A program made the translations under genes and the position numbers. This document shows, piece after piece, positions 1 through 7,536 of a stretch of DNA of 64,000 nt (positions are counted from its first letter, which is position 1; each line of letters opens with the position of its first letter). Below the pieces are notes generated by a model. That model was not told the origin of the DNA. It saw only the letters and a program-made list of their open reading frames with translations, and searched no databases. Origin of the DNA: Streptomyces camponoticapitis (GTDB lineage Bacteria; Actinomycetota; Actinomycetes; Streptomycetales; Streptomycetaceae); NCBI RefSeq assembly GCF_014646115.1, contig NZ_BMMV01000003.1:340770-404769 (forward strand). Direction: 5' to 3'.

Positions 1-1050
1 GCCGCCGAACAGCACAAGTCCCCAGCCAAGCGCCCCAAGGTGGCGGTCATCGGCACCGGAGGAACGATCGCCGGGGTGAGCGACAGCAGGGTGGACTTCC
101 AGGACTACCAGTCCGGCAAGATCCCCGTCTCCGAGCTTGTCGGTGACCTCAAGCCCGAGGTGAACGAGATAGCCGACGTGTCCACCGTGCAGTTCGGCAA
201 CAAGGGCTCCGGCAGCTACTCCATAGCCGACTTCCGCGAGTTGACCCTGGCGGTCGACAAAGCCCTCCGTACGAATGACGCGGCCGTCGTCACCACCGGC
301 ACGGACACGATGGAGGAGTTCGCCTACTGGCTCGATCTGACGGTCCGCAGCGACAAGCCGGTGATTCTCACCGGGGCCATGCGCCCGTGGACCGTCCTCG
401 GTACGGACGGCCCCGCGAACCTGTACAACGCGATCCAGCTCGCTGCCGGCGGGAAGACCACCTGCTTCGGCAGCGTCATCATGCTCAACGACGAGATCCA
501 GGCCGCGCGTGAGGTGCGCAAGACGGACGCGCTGCGCATGGACACCTTCAACAGCGGCGCGAGCGGGTCGCTGGGCGTCGTTGACCAGGACCGCGTCCGG
601 ATCAACAGGGCGCCCGCACGCATCGAGAAGTGCGGGAAGCCGAGCTGGCGCACCCCCTTCGACGTCGGCCGCATCGCGGAGAAGGACCTGCCGAAGGTCG
701 AGATCGCGTACAGCTACCAGGGCGCGGGCGGCGAGGCGGTGAAGGCGTTCGCCGACGCGGGCGCGGACGGTGTCGTCACAGCGGGTACGGGCGCGGGCGG
801 CATCTCGTCCTCGATGTCGGCGGCCCGCACCGATGCCACCAAGCAGGGCGTGGTGTTCGCGTCCACCACCCGTACGGGCAACGGCGCCGTCTACGACGGA
901 GGTGACGGCGCGGTGGTCGGGGCGGCCGACCTCAGCCCGCAGAAGGCCCGCATCCTGCTGCTGCTCTCGCTGGCGAAGACGGACGATGTGGAGAAGATCC
1001 GCGGGTGGTTCACGACCCTGGGGACGGCGGAGTTCAACAGCCACGGGTAG
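1..1050 (+). CDS. Type II L-asparaginase, 5' end outside the window
   Basis: Hydrolyses L-asparagine to aspartate and ammonia. The frame is open from base 1, so the true start lies upstream. The first visible residues (Ala-Ala-Glu, then Lys-rich) look like a mature N-terminus after a signal peptide, so a secreted type II enzyme is likely. The first family signature GTGGTIAG carries the nucleophilic Thr, and the second, VVTTGTDTMEE, carries the Thr-Asp pair. The C-terminal part ends normally with TAG. The next gene is convergent 40 bp downstream. The family is clear; substrate preference (Asn versus Gln) cannot be read here. Confidence 0.93.
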   Translation, partial: AAEQHKSPAKRPKVAVIGTGGTIAGVSDSRVDFQDYQSGKIPVSELVGDLKPEVNEIADVSTVQFGNKGSGSYSIADFRELTLAVDKALRTNDAAVVTTGTDTMEEFAYWLDLTVRSDKPVILTGAMRPWTVLGTDGPANLYNAIQLAAGGKTTCFGSVIMLNDEIQAAREVRKTDALRMDTFNSGASGSLGVVDQDRVRINRAPARIEKCGKPSWRTPFDVGRIAEKDLPKVEIAYSYQGAGGEAVKAFADAGADGVVTAGTGAGGISSSMSAARTDATKQGVVFASTTRTGNGAVYDGGDGAVVGAADLSPQKARILLLLSLAKTDDVEKIRGWFTTLGTAEFNSHG

Positions 1051-1089
1051 GTGACAGGGGCCGGGGCCGCGGTCGGCGAGGGGCGGGCG

Positions 1090-2415
1090 TCAGCGCGGGC
1101 GGTCGACCTCGGCGAGACGATCGCGGAGGAAGGCGCGCTCGGCGTCGTTGTCGGACAGCGCGATGGCCCGCTCGTACGCGACTGCGGCGTCCCCGGTCCG
1201 CCCCAGCCGCCGCAGCAGATCGGCCTTGACGGCGGGCAGATAGCGGTAGCCGGCCAGGCGTTGATCCTGTTCGAGGGCCTCGACCTCGGCGAGCGCGGTG
1301 GCCGGCCCGTCGACCATGGCGACGACGACCGCCCGGTTGAGCGCGACGACCGGCGACGACCACACCGTCAGCAGCGCGTCGTACAGGACCAGGATCTGTT
1401 CCCAGTCCGTCGCGGCGTACGTCGGCGCGGACGCGTGCAGCGCGGCGATGGCCGCCTGGAGTCCGTATCGGCCGGGCGCGCCGCCCCGGAGCGCGCCGAT
1501 CACCAGTTCGTGCGCCTCGGCGATGGCCTCCTGGTCCCAGGCCGTACGGTCCTGCTCCTCCAGCCTCGACGGGCGCCCGTCCTCGGTCGTACGGGTGGCC
1601 CGGCGGGCGTGGTTGGCGAGGAGCAGCGCCAGGAGCCCCCGCACCTCCCGCTCGTCCGGCAGGAGTTCGTGCAGCATCCGGGCGAGGTCGAGCGCGTGCC
1701 CGGCGATGTCGTCCCTGGTCAGGGCGGTGCCTGCGGGTGCGATGTGGCCGGTGGTGAAGAGGAGATGGATGGTGGCGAGGGCGGAGTCGAGGCGGTCCGG
1801 CAGCTCGGCCGGGGTGGGCATACGGAAGGGGATGCGCGCGGCCACGATCTTCTTCTTCGCGCGGGTGATGCGGGCCGCCATGGTGGGCTCGGAGACGAGG
1901 AACGCCGTCGCGATGTCGGGGGTCGGCACGCCGCAGACGAGGCGCAGGGTGAGGGCGATCTGGGCGCCGGGGGTGAGGGCGGGGTGGCAGCAGAGGAAGA
2001 CGAGCCGGAGGCGGTCGTCGGGAAGGGACCTCGGCTCGGGCCCGGCCTCCGATTCCGCGGCCTCCGGTTCCGCGGCCTCCGGCTCCGGCTCGACCAGCAG
2101 ATGAAGCTTCGACCGGAGGGTCCGGGCCCGGCGCAGGGCGTCGAGCGCGTTGTGCCGGGCGGCGGTCGTCAACCAGGCGCCGGGCCTGTCCGGTACTCCG
2201 CCGCGAGCCCAGTCGACGAGGGCGGCTGCGTACGCGTCCTGGACGCACTCCTCCGCCAGGTCGAGGTCGCGGGTGACGCGTACCGTCGCGGCGAGCACCG
2301 TGGCCCACTCACGACGGTGCGCGTCCTCGACCGCGACCTGGACCGCGTCCTTGCCCGCCACCCGGATCCGAGCCGGGTCCGGGGCCCCGTACGCGTCGTC
2401 CGGGCCCGCTGTCAC
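1090..2415 (-). CDS. ECF42-type RNA polymerase sigma factor with C-terminal extension
   Basis: Sigma-70 group IV factor of 441 aa, about twice a minimal ECF sigma. Region 2 is seen around residues 34-100 (DLAEECVQDAYA, then RPGAWLTTAARHNALDALRR). Region 4 lies around 150-205 (LTLRLVCGVPTPDIATAFLVSE). About 230 residues of helical C-terminal extension follow, typical of ECF42, where the extension is thought to replace a classical anti-sigma factor. The GTG start at 2415 overlaps the stop of the upstream DGPF gene as GTGA, which implies translational coupling. ECF42 factors are characteristically linked to DGPF/YCII proteins, and that pairing is seen here. Region 2-4 linker residues are Glu/Ala repeats (EPEAAEPEAAE). 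Confidence 0.9.
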   Translation of the reverse strand: MTAGPDDAYGAPDPARIRVAGKDAVQVAVEDAHRREWATVLAATVRVTRDLDLAEECVQDAYAAALVDWARGGVPDRPGAWLTTAARHNALDALRRARTLRSKLHLLVEPEPEAAEPEAAESEAGPEPRSLPDDRLRLVFLCCHPALTPGAQIALTLRLVCGVPTPDIATAFLVSEPTMAARITRAKKKIVAARIPFRMPTPAELPDRLDSALATIHLLFTTGHIAPAGTALTRDDIAGHALDLARMLHELLPDEREVRGLLALLLANHARRATRTTEDGRPSRLEEQDRTAWDQEAIAEAHELVIGALRGGAPGRYGLQAAIAALHASAPTYAATDWEQILVLYDALLTVWSSPVVALNRAVVVAMVDGPATALAEVEALEQDQRLAGYRYLPAVKADLLRRLGRTGDAAVAYERAIALSDNDAERAFLRDRLAEVDRPR

Positions 2416-2750
2416 CCGGCGGGGAGCAGCGGCCGTACCTCGACGGCGCCATCCATGATCGGGAGCAACTTGCCGATGGCGAGCGCCGTTTCGAAGTCCT
2501 CGGTCTCCACCACGAAGAACCCGGCGATCACTTCCCTGCTCTCGATGAACGGCCCGTCGGTGACCAGCCCGTCCTTGTGGATCGTCCGCGTGGCCGTGCT
2601 GGGTTCGAGCCCCTGCTCATGGACGACGCGCGCGCCCATCGCGGCGACCTGCTCCCCGACGCGCATGTTGGCCTCCATGACGTCGGGCGGGATGTCCGCG
2701 ACGCCGCCCGGGGTCTCCTTCTCGTAGATCAGAATCGCGTACTGCGGCAT
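2412..2750 (-). CDS. DGPF-domain (YCII-like) protein, ECF42 partner
   Basis: A 112-aa single-domain protein starting MPQYAILIYEKE. It contains the signature VTDGPFIESREV that names the DGPF family, and ends in an EVRPLL strand. The start at 2750 is chosen because family members begin with this strand; a longer frame upstream is Arg-rich and not conserved-looking. It is the first gene of a two-gene operon and overlaps the ECF42 sigma gene by 4 nt. The biochemical role of DGPF proteins is not established; the fold is a ferredoxin-like YCII domain. It probably acts with or under the sigma factor. Confidence 0.9.
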   Translation of the reverse strand: MPQYAILIYEKETPGGVADIPPDVMEANMRVGEQVAAMGARVVHEQGLEPSTATRTIHKDGLVTDGPFIESREVIAGFFVVETEDFETALAIGKLLPIMDGAVEVRPLLPAG

Positions 2751-2775
2751 GCCACTCGCCCTCCGGTCCGCCCAC

Positions 2776-3414
2776 TCACAGTTCGGTCCGCCAGTTGTCC
2801 GTCTCCGGGCCCATCGCCCCGTACTCGACCTTGCCACCCCGCGCGTACGTGCTGACGACGACTCCGCTCTCGGACTTGGTGGTGTCGATGAGCTTCAGCC
2901 CGGCCGGGACGGTGCCCTTCCCGAAGAGCCGCTTGCCGGAGCCGATGAGTACCGGGAAGAACAGCAGGTGGTACTCGTCCACGAGGTCGTGCTCGATCAG
3001 TGTCTGAAGCAGATCACAGCTGCCGTGCACCTGGATCTCCCCGCCGTCGCCCTCCTTGAGCGCGGCGACGGCCTCGGCGACGTCGCCGGTCAGCAGCGTC
3101 GAGTTCTGCCACGACACGGAGTCCAGTCTCCTCGACGCGACGTACTTCGGCATGGTGTTCAGCTTCGACCCGATCGGATCGTCGTCGGCGGCGAGCGGCC
3201 AGGCCTCCGCGAAGATCTCGTACGTCCTGCGCCCGAGAAGCAGGGCGTCGGCGCGCCCGATCACCTCGGCCATCCGATCGAGGAGATCCATCCGGAAGAG
3301 CGGCGCGGACCAACCCCCGTGCTCGAATCCGCCGTCACGATCCTCGTCCGTGCCACCGGGGGCCTGCATGACCCCGTCGAGGGAGAGGAATGTGGTCACC
3401 ATCAGCTTTCGCAT
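2776..3414 (-). CDS. Dihydrofolate-reductase-like (RibD C-terminal) family protein
   Basis: A 212-aa reductase-fold protein of the RibD C-terminal family. The opening MRKLMVTTFLSLDGVMQAPGG is the usual first strand and loop. A GRRTYEIF motif, the VHGSCDLLQTL nucleotide-binding segment and FPVLIGSGKRLF follow in the expected order. Such stand-alone proteins are usually NAD(P)H-binding, but most have no known substrate. It lies 25 bp upstream of the DGPF start on the same strand, so it may share a transcript with the DGPF-ECF42 pair; RibD-like and DGPF genes are often found near such sigma factors. Family is confident; function is open. Confidence 0.9.
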   Translation of the reverse strand: MRKLMVTTFLSLDGVMQAPGGTDEDRDGGFEHGGWSAPLFRMDLLDRMAEVIGRADALLLGRRTYEIFAEAWPLAADDDPIGSKLNTMPKYVASRRLDSVSWQNSTLLTGDVAEAVAALKEGDGGEIQVHGSCDLLQTLIEHDLVDEYHLLFFPVLIGSGKRLFGKGTVPAGLKLIDTTKSESGVVVSTYARGGKVEYGAMGPETDNWRTEL

Positions 3415-3620
3415 GCGCGTTTCCTTCGCTCGTAAGCTCGCAAGCTCTTCAGTTCGTACGCTTGTGCCGCTCCGGTACCGGCGGCCTCACTGACAACGGC
3501 GAACGGGATTGCCGCAATCGACAGGGCGAGAGAAACAAATATTCAGGCGCGGACACGAGGTGTACGGCGCCGCCCGAGCGACACCAGGAGATGACCGGCC
3601 GAATCCCCCCGTCAGCGGCA

Positions 3621-3713
3621 GAAGACGTACGGAGCGCCTCCTACCGAGGACGCGTACCGAAGACCGCGTACGGAGCCCCTCCTACAGAAGACATCGCACG
3701 GAGGACCTCCTAC
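3621..3713. repeat. Three imperfect ~27-bp direct repeats
   Basis: Copies at about 3621-3643, 3659-3685 and 3687-3713 share GAAGAC, then ACGGAG..CCTCCTAC. Each copy holds a small GGAG/CTCC dyad. They lie in the 324-bp spacer between the reductase start and the HypX stop, where no gene is supported. Confidence 0.6.
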
Positions 3714-3738
3714 GGAAGGCAGCCTCTTACGGCCGTCC

Positions 3739-5517
3739 TCAGCCCCGGCGCGACACCCCGGCCCGGAGATGGTCCGGCGTTGACGAGGGCTTCGTCTTCC
3801 GTACGAAGGCGGACCGCAGGGCGTGGTACGGCGCGCCGGGATCGAAGAACGTCTCCCGCATCTCGGCCAGTTCCGCCTCCCGGTACGAGCTCAGCGGCGC
3901 GACGGCCTCGTCCCGTTCGCGCGCCGCCTTCTTCTCGCTGACGCGCCGCTGCGTCCCCGGCGCCGACGCGAGCCGCGAGGCGTGGCGCGCGACCGCGGAG
4001 CCGAAGCCCTGGGGCGTGCTGTCGATGACCACGTCCACCAGGCCGATCTCCCGCGCGCGGGCCGCCGTCACCGGAAGGGCGCGCCGCGTCAGACGCTCGG
4101 CCTCCTCGTTCCCCACCCGGCGGGGCAGCGTGTACGTCCAGTACTCCGACCCGTACAGCCCCATCAGCCGGTAGTGCGGGTTGAGTACGGCTCCGGCCCG
4201 GCACCAGACCTCGTCCGCCGCCAGGGCCAGCATGGCGCCGCCCGCCGCCGCGTTGCCGCCGAGCGCGCTCACGAGCAGCCGGTCCGTCGTGGTCAGCAGG
4301 GCCTCCACGAGGTCGTCCATGGCGTTGATGTTGTCCCAGGACTCCCGCGCGGGGTCGGCGGACCCCTCGATGACATTCAGCTGGATGCCGTTGGAGAAGA
4401 AGTCCCGGCCCCCGCCGAGGACCAGCACCGTGGCCGGCCGCGTGCGGGCGAACTCGTACGCCCGGAGCAGGCGCCGGCACTGCCCCGTGCTCATCGCACC
4501 GCCCGCGAAGGCGAACGACAGGAAGCCGACCGGCCCCTCCTCGCGGTAGCGGATGTCACTCCACGTCCGCCGCCCGGCGGGCAGTTCCCAGGGGACGTCG
4601 GCCTCGGGCAGCACCGGCATCCGGTCGCCGAGGGCCATGACCGCGGGCAGTTTGAAGGTGGCCGGGCCGCCGGCCTTCCGCCGGGCCCGCAGCTCCGGGA
4701 TCCACACCGCACCGTCCACGGTCGCCCGGCAGATCGCACCCGACCTGGTGGCGAGCAGCTCTCCGGGCTTCCCGCGCAGGGTGTCCTCGGGGTGGCCGCC
4801 GTGCAGGTACCACTCCTCTTCGAGGAGTACGTCCAGCACGCCTGGCTGCGAGTCCGCGCCGCGCAGCTTGCGTACGACGGTCTCGGTCGGGTCCGACGCC
4901 CAGTCGACGCGCCGGAGACTCTGCCCGAAGTACGGCCGAGTGCGAACCGCTCCGGCGCGCACCGCCGCCGTGCCCACCGCGGTGCCCTCGGCCGTGCCCG
5001 TCGCGGTGTCCTTGGCCGCTCCCGCAGGGCCGGTGTCCTGCGGCCGAGGTACGTAGGTCCCGGAGGCGAAGCGCTCCACCGCGAGCAGCACGGCTTCGAG
5101 GGCGGCGTCGGACACCTCGTTGCGGTAGAGGTCGCTCTTCCCGATCGCCGCCGGCACGTCACACCGGGCCGAGGCCCACACGTCCCCGCCGTCCATCTCC
5201 GCGGCGGCTTGCAGGACGGTGACGCCCCATTCGGCGGCGCCCGTGTGAACAGCCCAGTCCAGGGAGGACGGCCCGCGGTCGCCGACCGGTCCCGGATGGA
5301 CGATCAGACAGACGTGCGCGGACCAGATGTCGGCCGGGATCGCGGTCTTGAGCATGGGGGCGATGACGAGATCGGGGGTGGTACGTCGTACGGCTTCGCG
5401 CAAGGGCTCGTCACCCAGGGCCAGTTCGACGCGGACGGTGTGCCCGCGGTCCCCGAGTTCGGCGAATACACGCTGGGTCAGACTGTTGAACGCACTCGCG
5501 ACCAGCAGGATGTCCAC
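3739..5517 (-). CDS. hypX: HypX/HoxX-type protein (formyl-transferase plus enoyl-CoA hydratase fold)
   Basis: A protein of 592 aa with two modules. Residues ~1-270 resemble methionyl-tRNA formyltransferase (MDILLVASAFNSLTQRV, APMLKTAIPADIW, HPGPVGDRGPSSLDWA). Residues ~330-560 are a crotonase domain (GGGRDFFSNGIQLNVIEG, GGNAAAGGAMLALAADE, GSEYWTYTLPRRVG). HypX of oxygen-tolerant [NiFe]-hydrogenase systems takes a formyl group from formyl-tetrahydrofolate to CoA and releases CO for the active site. The GTG at 5517 is preferred over longer starts because AGGGAG sits 6 nt upstream and the protein then begins at the conserved strand. A Thr/Ala/Gly-rich insert (~residues 180-200) is unusual. No hydrogenase or hyp gene is nearby, so it is an orphan here. 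Confidence 0.85.
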   Translation of the reverse strand: MDILLVASAFNSLTQRVFAELGDRGHTVRVELALGDEPLREAVRRTTPDLVIAPMLKTAIPADIWSAHVCLIVHPGPVGDRGPSSLDWAVHTGAAEWGVTVLQAAAEMDGGDVWASARCDVPAAIGKSDLYRNEVSDAALEAVLLAVERFASGTYVPRPQDTGPAGAAKDTATGTAEGTAVGTAAVRAGAVRTRPYFGQSLRRVDWASDPTETVVRKLRGADSQPGVLDVLLEEEWYLHGGHPEDTLRGKPGELLATRSGAICRATVDGAVWIPELRARRKAGGPATFKLPAVMALGDRMPVLPEADVPWELPAGRRTWSDIRYREEGPVGFLSFAFAGGAMSTGQCRRLLRAYEFARTRPATVLVLGGGRDFFSNGIQLNVIEGSADPARESWDNINAMDDLVEALLTTTDRLLVSALGGNAAAGGAMLALAADEVWCRAGAVLNPHYRLMGLYGSEYWTYTLPRRVGNEEAERLTRRALPVTAARAREIGLVDVVIDSTPQGFGSAVARHASRLASAPGTQRRVSEKKAARERDEAVAPLSSYREAELAEMRETFFDPGAPYHALRSAFVRKTKPSSTPDHLRAGVSRRG

Positions 5518-5631
5518 GACAAGCTCCCTCACGCCGATCGGCCGAGGCGGCCCGTACGCCACCCGCCGCCGATCATGACGCACCCGGCCCGCCGGGCCGG
5601 GGAGCCCCGCCCGGACGGTCGCGCCCCGTCC

Positions 5632-5694
5632 GATCCGCCGCCGATCCGCCGCCAGCCCGCCGCCGGCCCGCCGCCGGCCCGCCGCCGACCCGCC
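5632..5694. repeat. 11-bp tandem repeat, 5.7 copies
   Basis: Five full units and one partial unit of the pattern NNYCCGCCGCC (GATCCGCCGCC twice, AGCCCGCCGCC, GGCCCGCCGCC twice, then GACCCGCC). It sits in the 350-bp divergent spacer between hypX and the cytochrome b gene. Confidence 0.85.
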
Positions 5695-5868
5695 AAACGG
5701 CGGAGTGCGGCGCCTTCAGCGCGACCGCCAGGTCTTGTCCCCGCCGCGGAATGTGCCCCGTACTGGTGAAAGAGGCCCCGGCACCCATTGGTCGCAGCCG
5801 TACGCGGTATTGATCTCCCGGGCGAGGACCGCATCGAGTACCCCCCACCGCAAGAGGGGTAGAAGCAG

Positions 5869-7497
5869 ATGAGTACAGATCACGGACCGGCCGAGCCCCG
5901 GCAAGCTCGTCAAGACCATCACGAGCGCCAAGAGCCCACAAAACGTACGGGCGAGAAACTCGCGGACTGGGCGGACGGCCGACTCGGCTTCCACAAAGTC
6001 GTCAGGGCCACGATGCGGAAGGCTTTCCCGGATCACTGGTCCTTCATGCTGGGTGAGATCTGTCTCTACAGCTTCGTCGTCATCGTCCTCACGGGTGTGT
6101 ATCTGACGTTCTACTTCCATCCGTCATCCGCACAGATGACGTACGACGGCAGTTATGCGCCTCTGCGCGGGCAACTGGTCTCGGAGGCATACGCCTCGGC
6201 GCTGGACATCTCCTTCGACGTCCGCGGCGGCCTGCTCATCCGGCAGGCCCACCACTGGGCGGCGCTGGTGTTCGTCGCCGCCGTGCTGGTGCACATGATG
6301 CGCGTCTTCTTCACCGGCGCGTTCCGCAAGCCCCGCGAGGTCAACTGGCTTCTCGGATTCGCACTGCTGATCCTCGCCATGTTCGCGGGGCTGACCGGAT
6401 ACGACCTGCCGGACGATCAACTGTCCGGGACCGGGCTCGCGATCGTCAACGGAACGCTTCTCTCCACGCCGATCGTCGGCTCGTACTTGTCGATGTTCCT
6501 CTTCGGCGGGGATTTCCCGGGGAACGATCTGATCGCGCGCTTCAACACCATCCATATCCTTGTGCTCCCGGGCCTCATGGCGGCACTCCTGGTCGGCCAT
6601 CTGGCGCTGTTGCTCTATCACAAGCACACGCAGTACGCCGGACCGGGCCGCACGAAGAACAATGTGGTCGGTCTGCCCGTTCAGGTATACGTCGCGAAGA
6701 CGGCCGGGTATTTCTTCATGGTCACCGGCGTGATCTTCATCGTCGCGGCCATCGCGCAGATCAACCCCATCTGGGCTTACGGCCCTTACCGGCCCGACCA
6801 GGTTTCGGCGGGGTCGCAGCCCGACTGGTACATGGGTGTGGCGGACGGCTTTCTCCGTGTGATGCCCGGCTGGGAGATCAATCTCTGGGGCCACACCCTG
6901 GCCATCGACAACTTTCTCCCCCTGCTGGTCGGCGTCGGCCTCTTCCTGGCCATGGGCGTCTACCCCTTCATCGAAGCCTGGGTCACCGGCGACGACCGGG
7001 AACAGAACCTCCTCGACAGACCCCGCGACCGCCCGGTCCGCACCGGGCTGGGGGTCGCGTGGCTGAGCGTGTACCTGGTGGCACTGCTCGGCGCCGCGAA
7101 CGACCTGATCGCCACGCACTTCCATCTCTCCGTCAACACGGTGACGTGGGCGGTCCGGTTCGGCCTCTTCGCGGTCCCGCTGGTCGCCTACGTGGTCGCG
7201 AAGCGCTGCGCCCTGGGCCTCCAGCGCCGCGACCGCGAGAAGGTGCTGCACGGTCGCGAGACGGGCGTCATCAAGCGCCTCTCGTACGGCGAGTTCGTCG
7301 AGGTGCACGAACGACTCACCCCGGAACAGCTGCACGCGCTCACGGCCCACGAACAGTACGAGCCCCTCCCCCCGGGCAACGATCGCGCCTGGACCCAGCG
7401 CCTGCGCGTCAGACTCAGCCGCGGCTACTACGGCGCCGACGCGCAGATCGCCAAACCCACGGCCCGCGAATACGAGGAGATCACTCGCGGGCACTGA
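5869..7497 (+). CDS. Orphan cytochrome b subunit (QcrB-like)
   Basis: A 542-aa integral membrane cytochrome b of the actinobacterial bc complex type, close to the usual QcrB length. Heme-ligand histidines are visible as H128 and H142 (RQAHHW...LVHMMRVFF) and H229 and H244 (NTIHI...LVGHLALL). The quinol-site motif appears as PDWYMG, the actinobacterial variant of PEWY. About nine membrane segments precede a ~130-residue cytoplasmic tail. Start ATG 5869 follows a purine-rich stretch. qcrC and qcrA, which normally precede qcrB, are absent; the gene stands alone between hypX and a secreted glycosidase. It is likely a second cytochrome b copy rather than the main respiratory one. Confidence 0.92.
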   Translation: MSTDHGPAEPRQARQDHHERQEPTKRTGEKLADWADGRLGFHKVVRATMRKAFPDHWSFMLGEICLYSFVVIVLTGVYLTFYFHPSSAQMTYDGSYAPLRGQLVSEAYASALDISFDVRGGLLIRQAHHWAALVFVAAVLVHMMRVFFTGAFRKPREVNWLLGFALLILAMFAGLTGYDLPDDQLSGTGLAIVNGTLLSTPIVGSYLSMFLFGGDFPGNDLIARFNTIHILVLPGLMAALLVGHLALLLYHKHTQYAGPGRTKNNVVGLPVQVYVAKTAGYFFMVTGVIFIVAAIAQINPIWAYGPYRPDQVSAGSQPDWYMGVADGFLRVMPGWEINLWGHTLAIDNFLPLLVGVGLFLAMGVYPFIEAWVTGDDREQNLLDRPRDRPVRTGLGVAWLSVYLVALLGAANDLIATHFHLSVNTVTWAVRFGLFAVPLVAYVVAKRCALGLQRRDREKVLHGRETGVIKRLSYGEFVEVHERLTPEQLHALTAHEQYEPLPPGNDRAWTQRLRVRLSRGYYGADAQIAKPTAREYEEITRGH

Positions 7498-7536
7498 TAC
7501 GGCAGAGGGCGGGGCAGGGCAGAGCGGGTCTGCGGC

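Noticed and set aside
1034-2727. Long open frames on both strands (424 and 558 codons) overlapping the ECF42 gene
   Set aside because: Arg/Gly/Pro-rich products with no domain; they mirror the codon bias of the sigma gene, as expected in very GC-rich DNA.
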